From assembly GCA_026120035.1 (NCBI GenBank), contig JALRME010000013.1, forward strand, positions 434,001 to 498,000: a stretch of 64,000 bases of DNA. The letters run 5' to 3'. Of this stretch, positions 46,898 to 57,600 are shown one piece after another. The notes beneath the pieces are model-generated. The model was not told the origin of the DNA. It saw only the letters and a program-made list of their open reading frames with translations, and ran no database searches. The translations under genes were made by a program, and so were the position numbers. This DNA comes from Coleophoma eucalyptorum (lineage: Eukaryota > Ascomycota > Leotiomycetes > Helotiales > Dermateaceae). The number at the start of each line of letters is the position of its first letter. The stretch's first letter is position 1.

Positions 46898-47567
46898 ATG
46901 ACCACAGCAATACCTTCAGTAGCGTGCCTAGGAATAATAGGTAAAAATGTAAATTTCAATCCAAGCACGTCCAGACCTACCCACAAAAGCTTATGACAAA
47001 CCACCAGAACAATCCCCTCCACATCCAGACCTTCCCGTCAGCACCCAGCAACACACCGATCCTCACATCGCTCCAATTCTCTCTACTCCTGTCCAGTACA
47101 CTCGACATCTTCGCTGCGCGCTCCAAAGCGCCCTCGAACACGCCGAACCTCTCTGGGGACTTCGGCCTGCTGCACGCCATTGACGAGCGGCTTGCGGCGT
47201 ATGGGTTCGAGACGAACACGGGGATTAAGTTCGTTGCGGTTGTGGACATGCGCGGAAGGATTGTGAGCGAGGAGATTGCGGCCAAGGGCATGGGGCTTGG
47301 TCTTCGAGAGGGCGAGATGAAAGTGGTATGTTTTCCTTCTATCTTTGTCTCGGAGGTTTGGATTTGCTCATGAGGATATTTGGATAGGTCTTTAAGAGCA
47401 TGCAAACTGCGTATATAAGATTGCTGCAGAATCCATTCTTTGATCCTGATGAGTATTCTCCGCCTAATGGGCTAGGTGGGAAAAGGATTACGGAAAGGAA
47501 GTTCATCGAAGATATTAGGAGGATTGGAGAGACTTGGAGACCTGGTGTTGCAGTTGTTGCATCATAA
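46898..47567 (+). CDS. TCA17: TRAPP complex subunit TRAPPC2L / Tca17 (sedlin family)
   Basis: Longin-fold subunit of the TRAPP vesicle-tethering complex at the Golgi, paralogue of Trs20/sedlin. Three exons, 46898-46948, 47008-47325 and 47388-47567, with introns of 59 and 62 bp, give 182 residues. The 17-residue first exon (MTTAIPSVACLGIIGKN) joins in frame to NNPLHIQTFPS, giving the family start with a small hydrophobic strand, IIGK and NPLH. Further family motifs are LQFSLLLSSTLDIFAARS, DFGLLHAIDERLAAYGFET, GIKFVAVVDMRG and, after the last splice, VFKSMQTAYIRLLQNPFFDP. A Lys/Arg-rich helix closes it (RKFIEDIRRIGETWRPG). It converges with AFG1 across 258 bp. Confidence 0.92.
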
Positions 47568-47825
47568 ATTGCTGCATTTCGGGGCGTTGGAGCGTCTGGA
47601 TTCTGGGCCATGTATGAATGGAGTTTGGAGTTACTGGGCAAGACGAAGATACCTGACTACAGTCTCTTTGAAAGGAGAGCCAACTGCTGGACGTTACCTG
47701 CCAAAACATCAATTTTGAATATTGAATTACACCAGTTGCACAGTTTCTACTAGGTTAAAGAGAAGAATTACTAGGAGAATGAAAGTCCCTAGCGCATAGA
47801 CTCAATCTACATTCATGACAGTCTA

Positions 47826-49982
47826 TCAGCTATTACCCTTAGTCTTTTTCTGATCAAGGCCCGCAGGACCTTGACCCCAAGCTCCAGCCTTTTTGCCCCA
47901 TTTTGTAATTCCCCAAGCATGCCACCCACCAATCTGCGGTGGTTCTATGCTTTCCCCCTCGGCCAGCCTGGTCGCCTGCTTCTCCTTCTCTTCTATTTCT
48001 TTGCCCTGCAAACCAGCAGGTCTATCTAATTCTATAGATTCGCCAAGCTTCACGTCAGACTCCTCTATGTCAGTGACTCTCTTCTGTTCCTGTACGTTAG
48101 AGCCGGCTGAGCGTTCCCATCGCCTGATCTCTAAGGGGAGAGGTCTCCACCAGTCAGATTCTGATCTTGCGTGCCATCTTGCACCGCACATCTCCCATAA
48201 TCTGCTCCTTGCTCTTTTATAAGCAAACCGCTCATCTTCACCAGTAAATGAGCTGCCCATTCCAAAGTCCACCTGTCGACCGATTTCGTTCCCTTTGCCC
48301 GGTACAGAACCAAAGTCTGAATCCTGATCAGGATCATAGCCACTACGTGGCTCATCGGTATACGAGGTAATATTTGGTCTGAAAGGAGAGGTCTGATCTT
48401 GATAGATTTCCGATATTGTCTCAGAGTATACTGCATCGCTATCATCGTTTTTTTCTTGAGTCCCATCAGTATTTGCAGCGAGGCTAGTCTCCGGAAAGAA
48501 GAGTTCATCAGGACCTGCTTCCGCTCTGATTATTAATTTACATCGCGCTTCATAGAGCGCATCTAGAAGGGTGATAAGCCTTCTTGCTTCGTTTTTCTGG
48601 GAAAGTGTGAGGATCGGAACTTGATCAAGGATGAGTGTGTGAAATCTTGATGCTAGCGTTATGTAATCTGCTGGGCCAAAGAAACCCCCACAAAGATCTT
48701 GGAATGACCACATCGCGACACCATCGAGGTGATTTGATACTGGGATTTGTCGTCCGTATACCAATAAGGTTGTGGATTCCCATGGTATTGGATCTGGCGT
48801 TCCTGGCCGGAAGGTGGACCTAACGACTTGATCCCAAGCTTCGTTATTGCTTGAAGACACGAGTACGTATTTCCGCGGGACGAATAGCTTCTCAGTGGTT
48901 GATTTTATGTCATCTTTCTTCTGATCTGCAAGTTTGCTCGGCTCAGAGCCCAGTCCCAGATTGCCAGGACTGAGTCTCTCCAAGCCCGCGAATCCCTCGA
49001 CCATTTCTTCGCGCATGTTCTCAACAACACCTCCAGACTCAGGATCTTGATCCACCTCTCTTCGCCGCCAGTCCTTGCCACCTTCCATATCCCAAGTTTC
49101 GCATCTCGCTTTGAGAACTTCTACGAAACTAGCATACTCACCAGTACCCGCATCTGGAAGCCCTGGGCCAACTGGTCGCAAGCCAAGGAGTTTTCGTACC
49201 ATACCTCCTCTGCTCGGAGCAGAAAAATCCAATCCACTAGCTTTGGCCAATTCATCAGGCATACGATTCGAGCTAGCAATGAGAACACCTCCTAGCTGAA
49301 AGAAAGATGTGAGCAGGTTGCTCAGGATTTTACTAGCAGCTCGATCAGGCAACTGGAACTCATCCAGGAAGAGAATCGGACTCTTCTCTATCATGTCCTT
49401 CGCTAACCACAATAATGAGTACTCTTCATTCCCTTGCATTCTTGCCTGCTCAAGTCTGGCTAAAATTTCAAGCATGAAGGTATTGAAATGCCATCGCCTC
49501 TTCTTGCTATTTGGTAGACTATCAGCCAGCATGTCAACTAACATAGACTTCCCAGTCCCAACTTCCCCATGAAGGAGCAAGCCCCGAGGGGAGTCCAGAT
49601 TCATAGCCAGTTCATGGTTTGTGAGTATTCTTGTCAGAGCAAGAGTGTCAGACCTTTCTTTCTTCAAGAATAGGTGAGCAAACAGAGGGTTGCGACGTAA
49701 AGGATGGCGCTTCACAGCCACACTTTTCTCTTCATCCTCTTTGCTCTCATTCTCCTTCAAGGCAGTAGCTTCCGTGATTGCTCTGAGCCGGGCACCATAT
49801 TCATCAGCTGGGGTATAGTCTTTGAGGCGAAAGTATAGTTTTTGCAAATGCAGTGCCAGGCGGTGTTGTGACGGGTCAGGATCTATCTGTTTTGTGGATA
49901 AAAGAGCCCGGTACAAAATCAGAGGATTTGTGATGGTCAGCCCCGTAGCGGTAGAGGTTAAAGGTGTCAAGGGAGGTGGCAT
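47826..49982 (-). CDS. AFG1: AFG1-like mitochondrial ATPase
   Basis: AAA-type ATPase of the Afg1/LACE1 family, implicated in turnover of mitochondrially encoded subunits at the inner membrane. 718 residues from the ATG at 49982 (MPPPLTPLTSTATGL). The frame is open 17 codons further to a TGA at 50034-50032 but has no upstream ATG. Walker A is GEVGTGKSM at about 139-147, Walker B is LFLDEFQLPD, and sensor 1 is GGVLIASSNRMPDEL. The core is about 200 residues longer than yeast Afg1, through low-complexity insertions between ATPase strands (for example after LRPVGPGLPDAG) and a long tail. From MPPPLT there is no convincing mitochondrial leader. A spliced alternative begins at 50187 (MIRRRVSELEC; exon 50187-50124, intron 50123-50030 with a GAG acceptor), adding 37 residues. 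The gene lies just downstream of NUP133 on the same strand. Confidence 0.9.
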   Translation of the reverse strand: MPPPLTPLTSTATGLTITNPLILYRALLSTKQIDPDPSQHRLALHLQKLYFRLKDYTPADEYGARLRAITEATALKENESKEDEEKSVAVKRHPLRRNPLFAHLFLKKERSDTLALTRILTNHELAMNLDSPRGLLLHGEVGTGKSMLVDMLADSLPNSKKRRWHFNTFMLEILARLEQARMQGNEEYSLLWLAKDMIEKSPILFLDEFQLPDRAASKILSNLLTSFFQLGGVLIASSNRMPDELAKASGLDFSAPSRGGMVRKLLGLRPVGPGLPDAGTGEYASFVEVLKARCETWDMEGGKDWRRREVDQDPESGGVVENMREEMVEGFAGLERLSPGNLGLGSEPSKLADQKKDDIKSTTEKLFVPRKYVLVSSSNNEAWDQVVRSTFRPGTPDPIPWESTTLLVYGRQIPVSNHLDGVAMWSFQDLCGGFFGPADYITLASRFHTLILDQVPILTLSQKNEARRLITLLDALYEARCKLIIRAEAGPDELFFPETSLAANTDGTQEKNDDSDAVYSETISEIYQDQTSPFRPNITSYTDEPRSGYDPDQDSDFGSVPGKGNEIGRQVDFGMGSSFTGEDERFAYKRARSRLWEMCGARWHARSESDWWRPLPLEIRRWERSAGSNVQEQKRVTDIEESDVKLGESIELDRPAGLQGKEIEEKEKQATRLAEGESIEPPQIGGWHAWGITKWGKKAGAWGQGPAGLDQKKTKGNS

Positions 49983-50322
49983 TTGGACCGTTTGTTCATG
50001 ATAGTGAGGTTGTGGACGCTCCACAAGGTCTCAAAAACCCATGTCTAGATAACGGTTGATATAACAGCGTCATAGGCCGGATGCACTTCGGCAGAGAGCA
50101 AGCACCTCGGTAAAGAAGCCTACCTGAAGGTAAGGTGCAAAGAGAGGGAGGTATGCATTCAAGTTCAGAAACCCGCCTCCGGATCATTTTGTTTATTTTA
50201 CAGGTATTCTCATACAGAATGAGTGTCTCAAATTTACAATCCCATCCTTATTCCACGTCGCCCTTTGCGGATATAGTGTCATTAAGTTCCCAATACCCGA
50301 AAATTCACCGTACGCCAAATAC

Positions 50323-53300
50323 TCAGTAAAGCTTTGTACTCGCTCGGAACCCTCCATTTTGCTTTGGTCTTGCCTTGAAGTTGGGTTTCGAGTGGAGCAA
50401 GTTGCTTGCGTTCTTCAGCTCCAGCTCCTTAATCTCCCTCTCTACCTCCTCCAACCTCTTTGCGGCATCCTGCATCATTGTTCCATCGGCAGTCTCTCCA
50501 GATAGCTCCTGCTCAAAGTCCAGCTTGGCTAATTCTAAGGCACTCTGATGCCATTTCTCAAGTCGACAGGTATCAATGAAAGGCTTGAGAGCGGCCGATT
50601 CCGCTTGCATGTCTTTCATGATAGATTCCCGAATACTAGCATCCAGACCAGTGAAACGGCTGTCCAAATCAGTTGTCGAGGCCGTCAGGACGTCCTTGGG
50701 GCCAAGAGGTTTGACGTTTGTGCTTGGATCGAAAAGACCTGATTGAAATTAGTCTAAATACTCAAGGATATGATTATAATACTCACGATTCTTGAAGCAT
50801 GCTCTCAAGGTGGAGTATAGAGCAGTACTTCTCAACTGATCCGAAACCTCATCATCATCCTTAAGATCAGTATTATTGATCTGAGACCAATCATCCCTCA
50901 AGAAACATCGCCGCCAGATTATTTGTTGCGCTATGTATGAATCATCCTTTTTCTGAATCCCCCGATGGGCAGCCTGTAGCGCAAGATAGAACTCTTCGCC
51001 GTGTATGGAATCCTCTTCATCACCTCTACCGTTGTCCCCCATTAACGTAAGAAGGTCCAACAGCTCCCCTGGAGTCATGGCATGATGTTGGAGGAGATAT
51101 TTCATTGCTTCTTCCAACATCGAGGCAAATGATCTCATCTTCAAAAGGCTCTTGTTGCCGTGGGCTTCTAGTGCAAGTTGGAGCTCTGCGCTTTCGTCGA
51201 CGGCCGAACTTATGGATGGAAGTATGTGCTTGTAGACCCGTTCTTGAATGTTGGCAAGAGCCAATTGACCGTGAATACCAGCAAATTCTGCTTGTCCGCC
51301 GTCAGGGATAAGCAACCCATTCGATTGACTGTAGGTCTTCTTGCCAGCAAGTCGAGCTAGCTTCCCCAAGCTAAGCTCCACCTTTTTGCTCCACAAATGC
51401 TGTTCCCGCTTCATGCCCAAATCCAAGAGTGTGTCGGCCGCTTGATCAAAGTCTTTCTCCTTTGAAATCTCGTTGATCCAAGCAACTTTAGCGTACTCTG
51501 GTCTGCTTCGTAGAAACTGTGTTAAAAATTGTTGTTGATTTTGATACTTGTCCAGAAGCTCGCCCATAGCTCCAATACTGATATGGTATTCATACAAGGC
51601 AGTGGCCCACCCGGTACCAAACTTGGTGAATTCTTTCTCAGCTTGTGCTTGAAGATCTGAAGCTCGTCGTTGCCAGTATTCTCGTTCATCTTTATCAATG
51701 GCTGGCATTTTGAGATATGTTAGCGCGTGAACAATCTGAGACATGAGTACTTCTGCAAGTGTTGGCAAAATAGTATGCTTCTCTGCCAGTGAGATTGCTT
51801 CGTCAGGGAGGTCAATGTCATCCGCAAGCAGAGTCAGCTGGTCATGCTGAGACTTGTCCTGCAAAGACTTGAGCTCTTCGGCCTGTATCTGCAGCTGGGG
51901 TTCGTCTTGCACAGAGTCCCAGCGAATTCGTTCCAGGTTTGATCTAATTGCCAGATCGATAAGAGTTGGGCTTTCAAGACGTAACTTCTCTATTACTGAC
52001 TCGTCGGGACGTTGGTTGTTGGCTGATTGCCAATACTCTCGGAGTAGCATACCTGCAAGATCAGCTTGCTTTCGGATATTGTCCGTGATGTAAAATGTCG
52101 AAGTCCAGAACTCTGGAAGATCTTCATAATCGTCAACCAGAATCCCATGCTTGAGCTTTTCCGATTGAAGTTCATAAAGCTTTAAATTGGCCGTTCGAAA
52201 ATCAAATGCACCTCCCAAAGCTCCAAGGACTACATCATTGGCTTCACTTAGTGTCTCCATGATGAATGCATGATCCTTCTGGCCATCTTGGTAGGTATAC
52301 TTGATCACCTGGTATGCCCAAGGGACTGCAACCTCTAGATTCCAAACGTCTTTGATAAACCAGAGTCGAACTCGATCGAGCTCTCCGGCCTCCGGGAGCG
52401 GTTCGGTTTTGTAGTCTTCATGGATGAATTCAATGATTTCTGTGAGCAGCCCCCGTTTTTGCCCATCTGGCTTTGTCTTTAATCGCATGTCGTAGGATTT
52501 CCATATGTTAGCGGCAGCGGCCATCTTTTCAGCATCCCAAATTAACCTCCACCGCAATTCCCGATCAAGCTTCTTCATGACACCGGTACTCTTTAGATGT
52601 AGAGCTAGGTCGCGCAGCGCAGTCGCACGCTTCTTTAGGTTCTGCTCTATCGACGCTGGCACCGATGGTATGTATGGCGTATCCGACCTCAAAATATCTC
52701 GACTAAGTTCAAGTGCAGCTAAGCCAGCCTCTTCGGCAGAGAATTGCTGTTCCATACGGCCGACAAAGCTTAGCGGATTTTTTTCAAGGGTACCAAAGAA
52801 CACAGCTTGTTCCAGCTTGCTTTTGGGCGTGACCTGTGGCGCGTTCGTGACGAGTTTTGATACGTCTGTTGCTGCCACACGTACGACTCCACCACCACGG
52901 ACAATCAGAACAACTGCAGGATATTTTGCCTTGTACTTCCTTGACTTCGAATCATCATGCGATAGAGGTTGAGGTTCTTCCATGCCGGAGCCAACGATCT
53001 CCATGTTCAGATCTTCCCGAAAATCTATGACATCCTCAAAGCTGCGAGTAGTAAGATGGCTTTCGGCTCGTAATTGTGATTCGGGAGAGTCAGGTTGTTT
53101 TGCCATAGATGTGACAACAACCGCTCGATCGAAAACGATAAATGCTACGAGAGCAGGGTTTGGGAGGTATAAACGAGGTTTGCATGCTGAAATACGGCTC
53201 GTAGGCGTTGAATATGACCGGACGGTTCGGATGGTTCCAATGAGCATCTCTTCGGGCGTTAGAACAACCTCTACCAGAGAATAATGGGCGGCATCTCTAT

Positions 53301-54611
53301 CTGTCAACGATGTTAATAGCAGCAGATGAACTCCTTTGTCATCGTCATCCAGATCCTGATCTTTCAGCTGACTGTCAGTGATCGATTTGGGCGTAAATGT
53401 GAAGTCCAAAACCTCAAATGATTCTAGTAGCAAATCGCCAAGAGCTGGGTTAGCATGTTTGATCGCAAGCACAATAGCTTCGCGTCCATCAGCATCGGCT
53501 CGCAAAGAGTTGTGTCCATCTCGATGAAGATTCCAAGCCTGCAATTTTCCTTTTTCCGTCGCTACCACCACATTTCTCTCTCCAACCTTGTCTGAGCGTC
53601 CTGCTCTCACAGCTGCAATATCTCCACGCCAAGCAGACATTGTCAATGCATTTCTGAGGCTTCCAAATAGCCCACTTGCTCCTGAGCCGCTGGCCCCCCT
53701 CAAAAATTGAACCGAGATTGCTGGCCGACCTTCTCTGTCCCTCACACTCATATATGCCAGACGCCCAGTGCTGAATCCAATAACAAACCCTGCACTCTCG
53801 GCGTTCAAGATCTGGACTGCAGTCTCCCCGTGAAGCATTGATGGGATGTTGTACTCAACACCATTGCGCTGCTGGCGGATTAAGTCGAGGGTCGCAGCAG
53901 TAGCTATGGATTCCCAGTAGGTGATGATACCCGTGGGCATGACTACCACAAGTCCAGGTTCTGGAGAAGATGCAGACGCGGAGACCAAAGAACCCAGTGG
54001 TAAAGCATCGGAGGTGTGCTTCGAAGGATGTGGTAGGGCAAACGTGAATGTTTCTGGTGAAGGTACGCTTGTAGCGTAGGGCCAGACCATGGCATGGCTA
54101 TGTGTAAGGGTCAGGGCATATCCAGTATCTGAGTATATCGCTCCATGTTGGCGAGCTGTAATATCTGTTCGAAGTCGATCGGGTAACGCTGGGAGTTTGC
54201 TGACGGTATATGTATCATTGGTTGTCTATTCAATAACGCATTAGTTGCTGCCGTTGAGCCCAAGGTATCAAATTTATCACATACCAATACTACACTACCA
54301 TCACCCCTGCTTGTTCTCTCTCCAGCTTTGCCTTTCTTGCCCCTCACAACAATTTCCCTCTTTGGCGCATGTACTGCAATATCCTTGATGCTCTCTTGCC
54401 TGGCGACGGATGCTATCTTCCCCTTCGTCTCCTCCATCTCTGGTGCAACCTCGCCATTTGGAGCAAGAAATGTATGGTCACTCAGCGCACTCCGTTGTCG
54501 CTTTGCCTTTGGTTGAGCTATCGAACCCTCATTTGAATGAGGACGTTGGCGTCTCCTTGAACTGCGAGTAGAATTTGCTGCCGCATTCGCATTCAGCTGA
54601 GGGGAAAACAT
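50323..54611 (-). CDS. NUP133: Nucleoporin Nup133
   Basis: Scaffold subunit of the Y-shaped (Nup84/Nup107) complex of the nuclear pore. Three exons, 54611-54285, 54225-50787 and 50738-50323, with introns of 59 and 48 bp, give 1393 residues, typical for filamentous fungi. The N-terminal 110 residues are basic and Ser-rich (TRSSRRRQRPHS, QPKAKRQRSALSDHTF) and could direct nuclear envelope binding. A beta-propeller follows from about residue 115 (NDTYTVSKLPALPDRLR, HSHAMVWPYATS, GLVVVMPTGIITYWESI, MSAWRGDIAAVRAG). The C-terminal half is alpha-helical stack (RRATALRDLALHLKS-like helices, EFWTSTFYITDNIRKQADLA). The short third exon encodes NRLFDPSTNVKPLGPKDV, a Glu/Lys coil and the tail. The start at 54611 is the first ATG of the frame. 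Confidence 0.95.
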
Positions 54612-57600
54612 CGTGGTGGTTTAGGTCAACAGCGACTATCGCGAGTCAAGGTTTGACGATAGTGGAAGGTGTGGCCTCATTTGATGCCCTTCGAGGTTTA
54701 CAGAAAATATTGATGGACGAGGCCGACGTCGTTGATGTTTACCTCTCGTCAATATTTTGCCCAGGTGAGCTTTGGGGATGAGCCCGATGGGGATTAGCGT
54801 CAAATCGCCTGCTACCGCCCTCGAATTACTTCGCGACAATCTTCGTCAAATGCCCACATCTCCATCGGACAATTCTACGAAGGTATGACCTGAAGGCATC
54901 CAATCCGAGGCTCTAAATGATATAATTATCCCCAACCTTGAAGCCTCGACTTCAAAACTCCATGCAGTATCTGTTTGTAAAGTCAAACTTAAATATAAAG
55001 TTAATCACAAAGATCTATGGGTCTAATTGTTCGTCCTGGAGTTGTTGAAATCTTTCATCATGTCTGGTATACCTGCTTATTAGATAATTCTCCTTGCCGG
55101 TGTAAGCTTCTCATTTTGTCTTCTGCTACATTAATCCCCTTTCCCTCTGGTTTTCAAATAAGGTCAATCCTTGGGATCGTATAGGGGTTTTAGGGTAGAG
55201 GATTCGCGCGACGCCTGGGATGTGTAGACTTTCGTAAGAGGGAAAGAAAACGAGTTCTACGGAGACTCATCAAACTGTTAAACCGTCCTAATATGCCATC
55301 AACAAAATGTCATAAGAGAAAGGTGTCTTGTGCTACACCTCAGATGAGCTCTACTGCTTCGGCATGATCTTGTCGAAATGGACACCTGCTAGCGTAAATC
55401 AAGACGACGCCTTAATCTCGGCTTTTTAGCAATGATGCTGATGAAGTCATCTTGAGAGAATGTCTGCCGAAGCCAAAAGTGCTGGATGCTATCGAGATCC
55501 TTTGACCTAGTGAGGTGCTACCAAAATTAATCGAGAGGTTATTGGTACTTACTTACGCGCATTTAACGTATATATTCCCTGGCAGTTGAATCCAGCCGTG
55601 GATACTGAGCTGCTCTGGAAGTTCTGAAAGTTCTGGACGTATTGCTGGGCTTATTGGCGAACTCACCGAATCCTGTCGAATATCAAAAGAGAATCCGCGC
55701 TAGAATCTCGACAGCCAGGCTCTCAATATATCACTTGTTAGCACATCTACCTGAGATCTAGCTCAAAGTCCTGCAAATAAGTCACAGGTGCATCGTAGCT
55801 ATAGTTTGATAACGTCTATAACTTCCCCCCTTCTGATTAGTTTTGTCAGGTACATTCTGCTATGTGTGGCAAAATGAGGCTAAAGATCTGTCTACCTCAC
55901 TTAGCTTTGAAACAAGAACTGCCACGTATGTCACAATCAAACCATTCCCCTGCTAATTACTGTTGCTGGCACAATAATCTCATTTCGTTCTGAGGTTTAA
56001 CTACGTATTCCAAACTCCCAGGACTGATAATCAAATATTCTCCTGGAGCCCAAGTTGACTCCAAACAGTTAGGTTCATCCCGAGAGAGAAATAATATAAA
56101 TCGTTGTTAACAGAGAATATGTAGATTATTTGTGGACCGTAGAGGCACGCAACGACAAACTGGCCCATCAGAAGGTACGCCCTTGTTAAATTGTCTGAAC
56201 TTCCACATCCATTGCTAGGGCACCATTGAGAGTTGAGGATCTGGTTCTGGAAAGGCCCCCAAGGCCTATGGCAAGTATGCTCACAGAGAGGCTGCGAGCA
56301 TTCAAAAAAGAAGATTACGAACTCTGTTTGGTTTATTGACGACAACGAAACTGACGAGCCCGTACTAGAGTTGCAAAAAGCATTGGATAGATTCAAGGGC
56401 ACCCCTAAGGAAGTACTGATTCAGTACATGAATCTATATCTCCTTAATAAATCTAGGCTACAGCGAAAGTCTTATTTCAAACTTACCTGACGCCCTGTCA
56501 AGGATCTGGAATGCTACAATGATGTCAGATTTTCATTGCTATCATCTCACGATATTGCTTAACATCGTACTCAGCTCGCTTGATTTTTGGATACCTTTCT
56601 AAACCAAAAGATAAAAATCCTACCACGGACAGGCAAATACTTCCCAAGTCATGCCAGGCCATATTCATTTAGCACTGTGTGCAAATACAGGCACAAAATA
56701 GATAGACAGGTTGAGAAATCCTCGTTTACCTACCCTCTCAACATCTATTCTATTGGGTTCCAACACGAAATTAACACGTGATCATGCATGGCCCAGCACT
56801 CTTTCATGATTGACGGTGCAGTCATGAAGCATCATCTGTGAAGCGGTGGCATTCGAGGCACCAAGGAATTATGTAACACTGCTTGCGTCCGACGCAACAA
56901 GATCAATCGAGCAAGCTGGCGTTATTTTCCCGGGCCTAAGAGACGTTCTACTAGCTCATACCGCCATTTCAACCACTGCCGAAGCTCCAGTGACGGAGGT
57001 GCACTCCATGCAAGCTCTCCAGAGCTCCAAGGCCGCTTTTTTGGTCGCCCGACCTGCCACGGCGGATAGCATGAATCCCCAGCTCTCGTTTCGCCGAACC
57101 TGCAGTCTGGCCGACCAGGATATCGATGCGACGCTTTTCTACTCGGGAGAGAGGGCTTCTTGGTTCTGCGACGCCGCTTTAACAGCCAGGTCAACAGTAT
57201 GCTCTTCAGCACCCACACACATACCACCCACATAAAAGGACAGCAAAATGCAAGATTTGGGGTTCACAGTAAGATGCATAGATGTTCATGCACCAGTTGC
57301 AGAACTAGTTCAGCCACAGCACGGAGAGCACGGAGAGCGCGCAAGTTGGCAGGTGTTGAAAACAGTCTGGTAAGGTCCTCTCTTGAGAACATTGGATGTC
57401 CTTGCTGGCTGGCGGGGTGGCAGCGTGCTTTGGCTAAGTCTGCGAAAGGGTTGGTGTTTGCTTGAATGTCATTGATCGCCCTCTTTTGCCTTTGGCTTGG
57501 GCCCTCACTGAGTGCGGGTTGGCATCCTGAGTTTCTGGCCCTTGACCTTGACTGCAATCAAGAGTCAAAGGTGGGACGAATTGCGCATTTATATAACTCT

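Noticed and set aside
56233..56490. Open frame with a Cys/His/Lys segment in the AT-rich gap
   Set aside because: No ATG and a stop two codons upstream. No partner exon seen. Kept only as a possible relic in the findings.
56846..57235. 129-codon plus-strand frame and 103-codon minus-strand frame
   Set aside because: Mutually overlapping; the plus frame starts with GTG and neither shows a domain.
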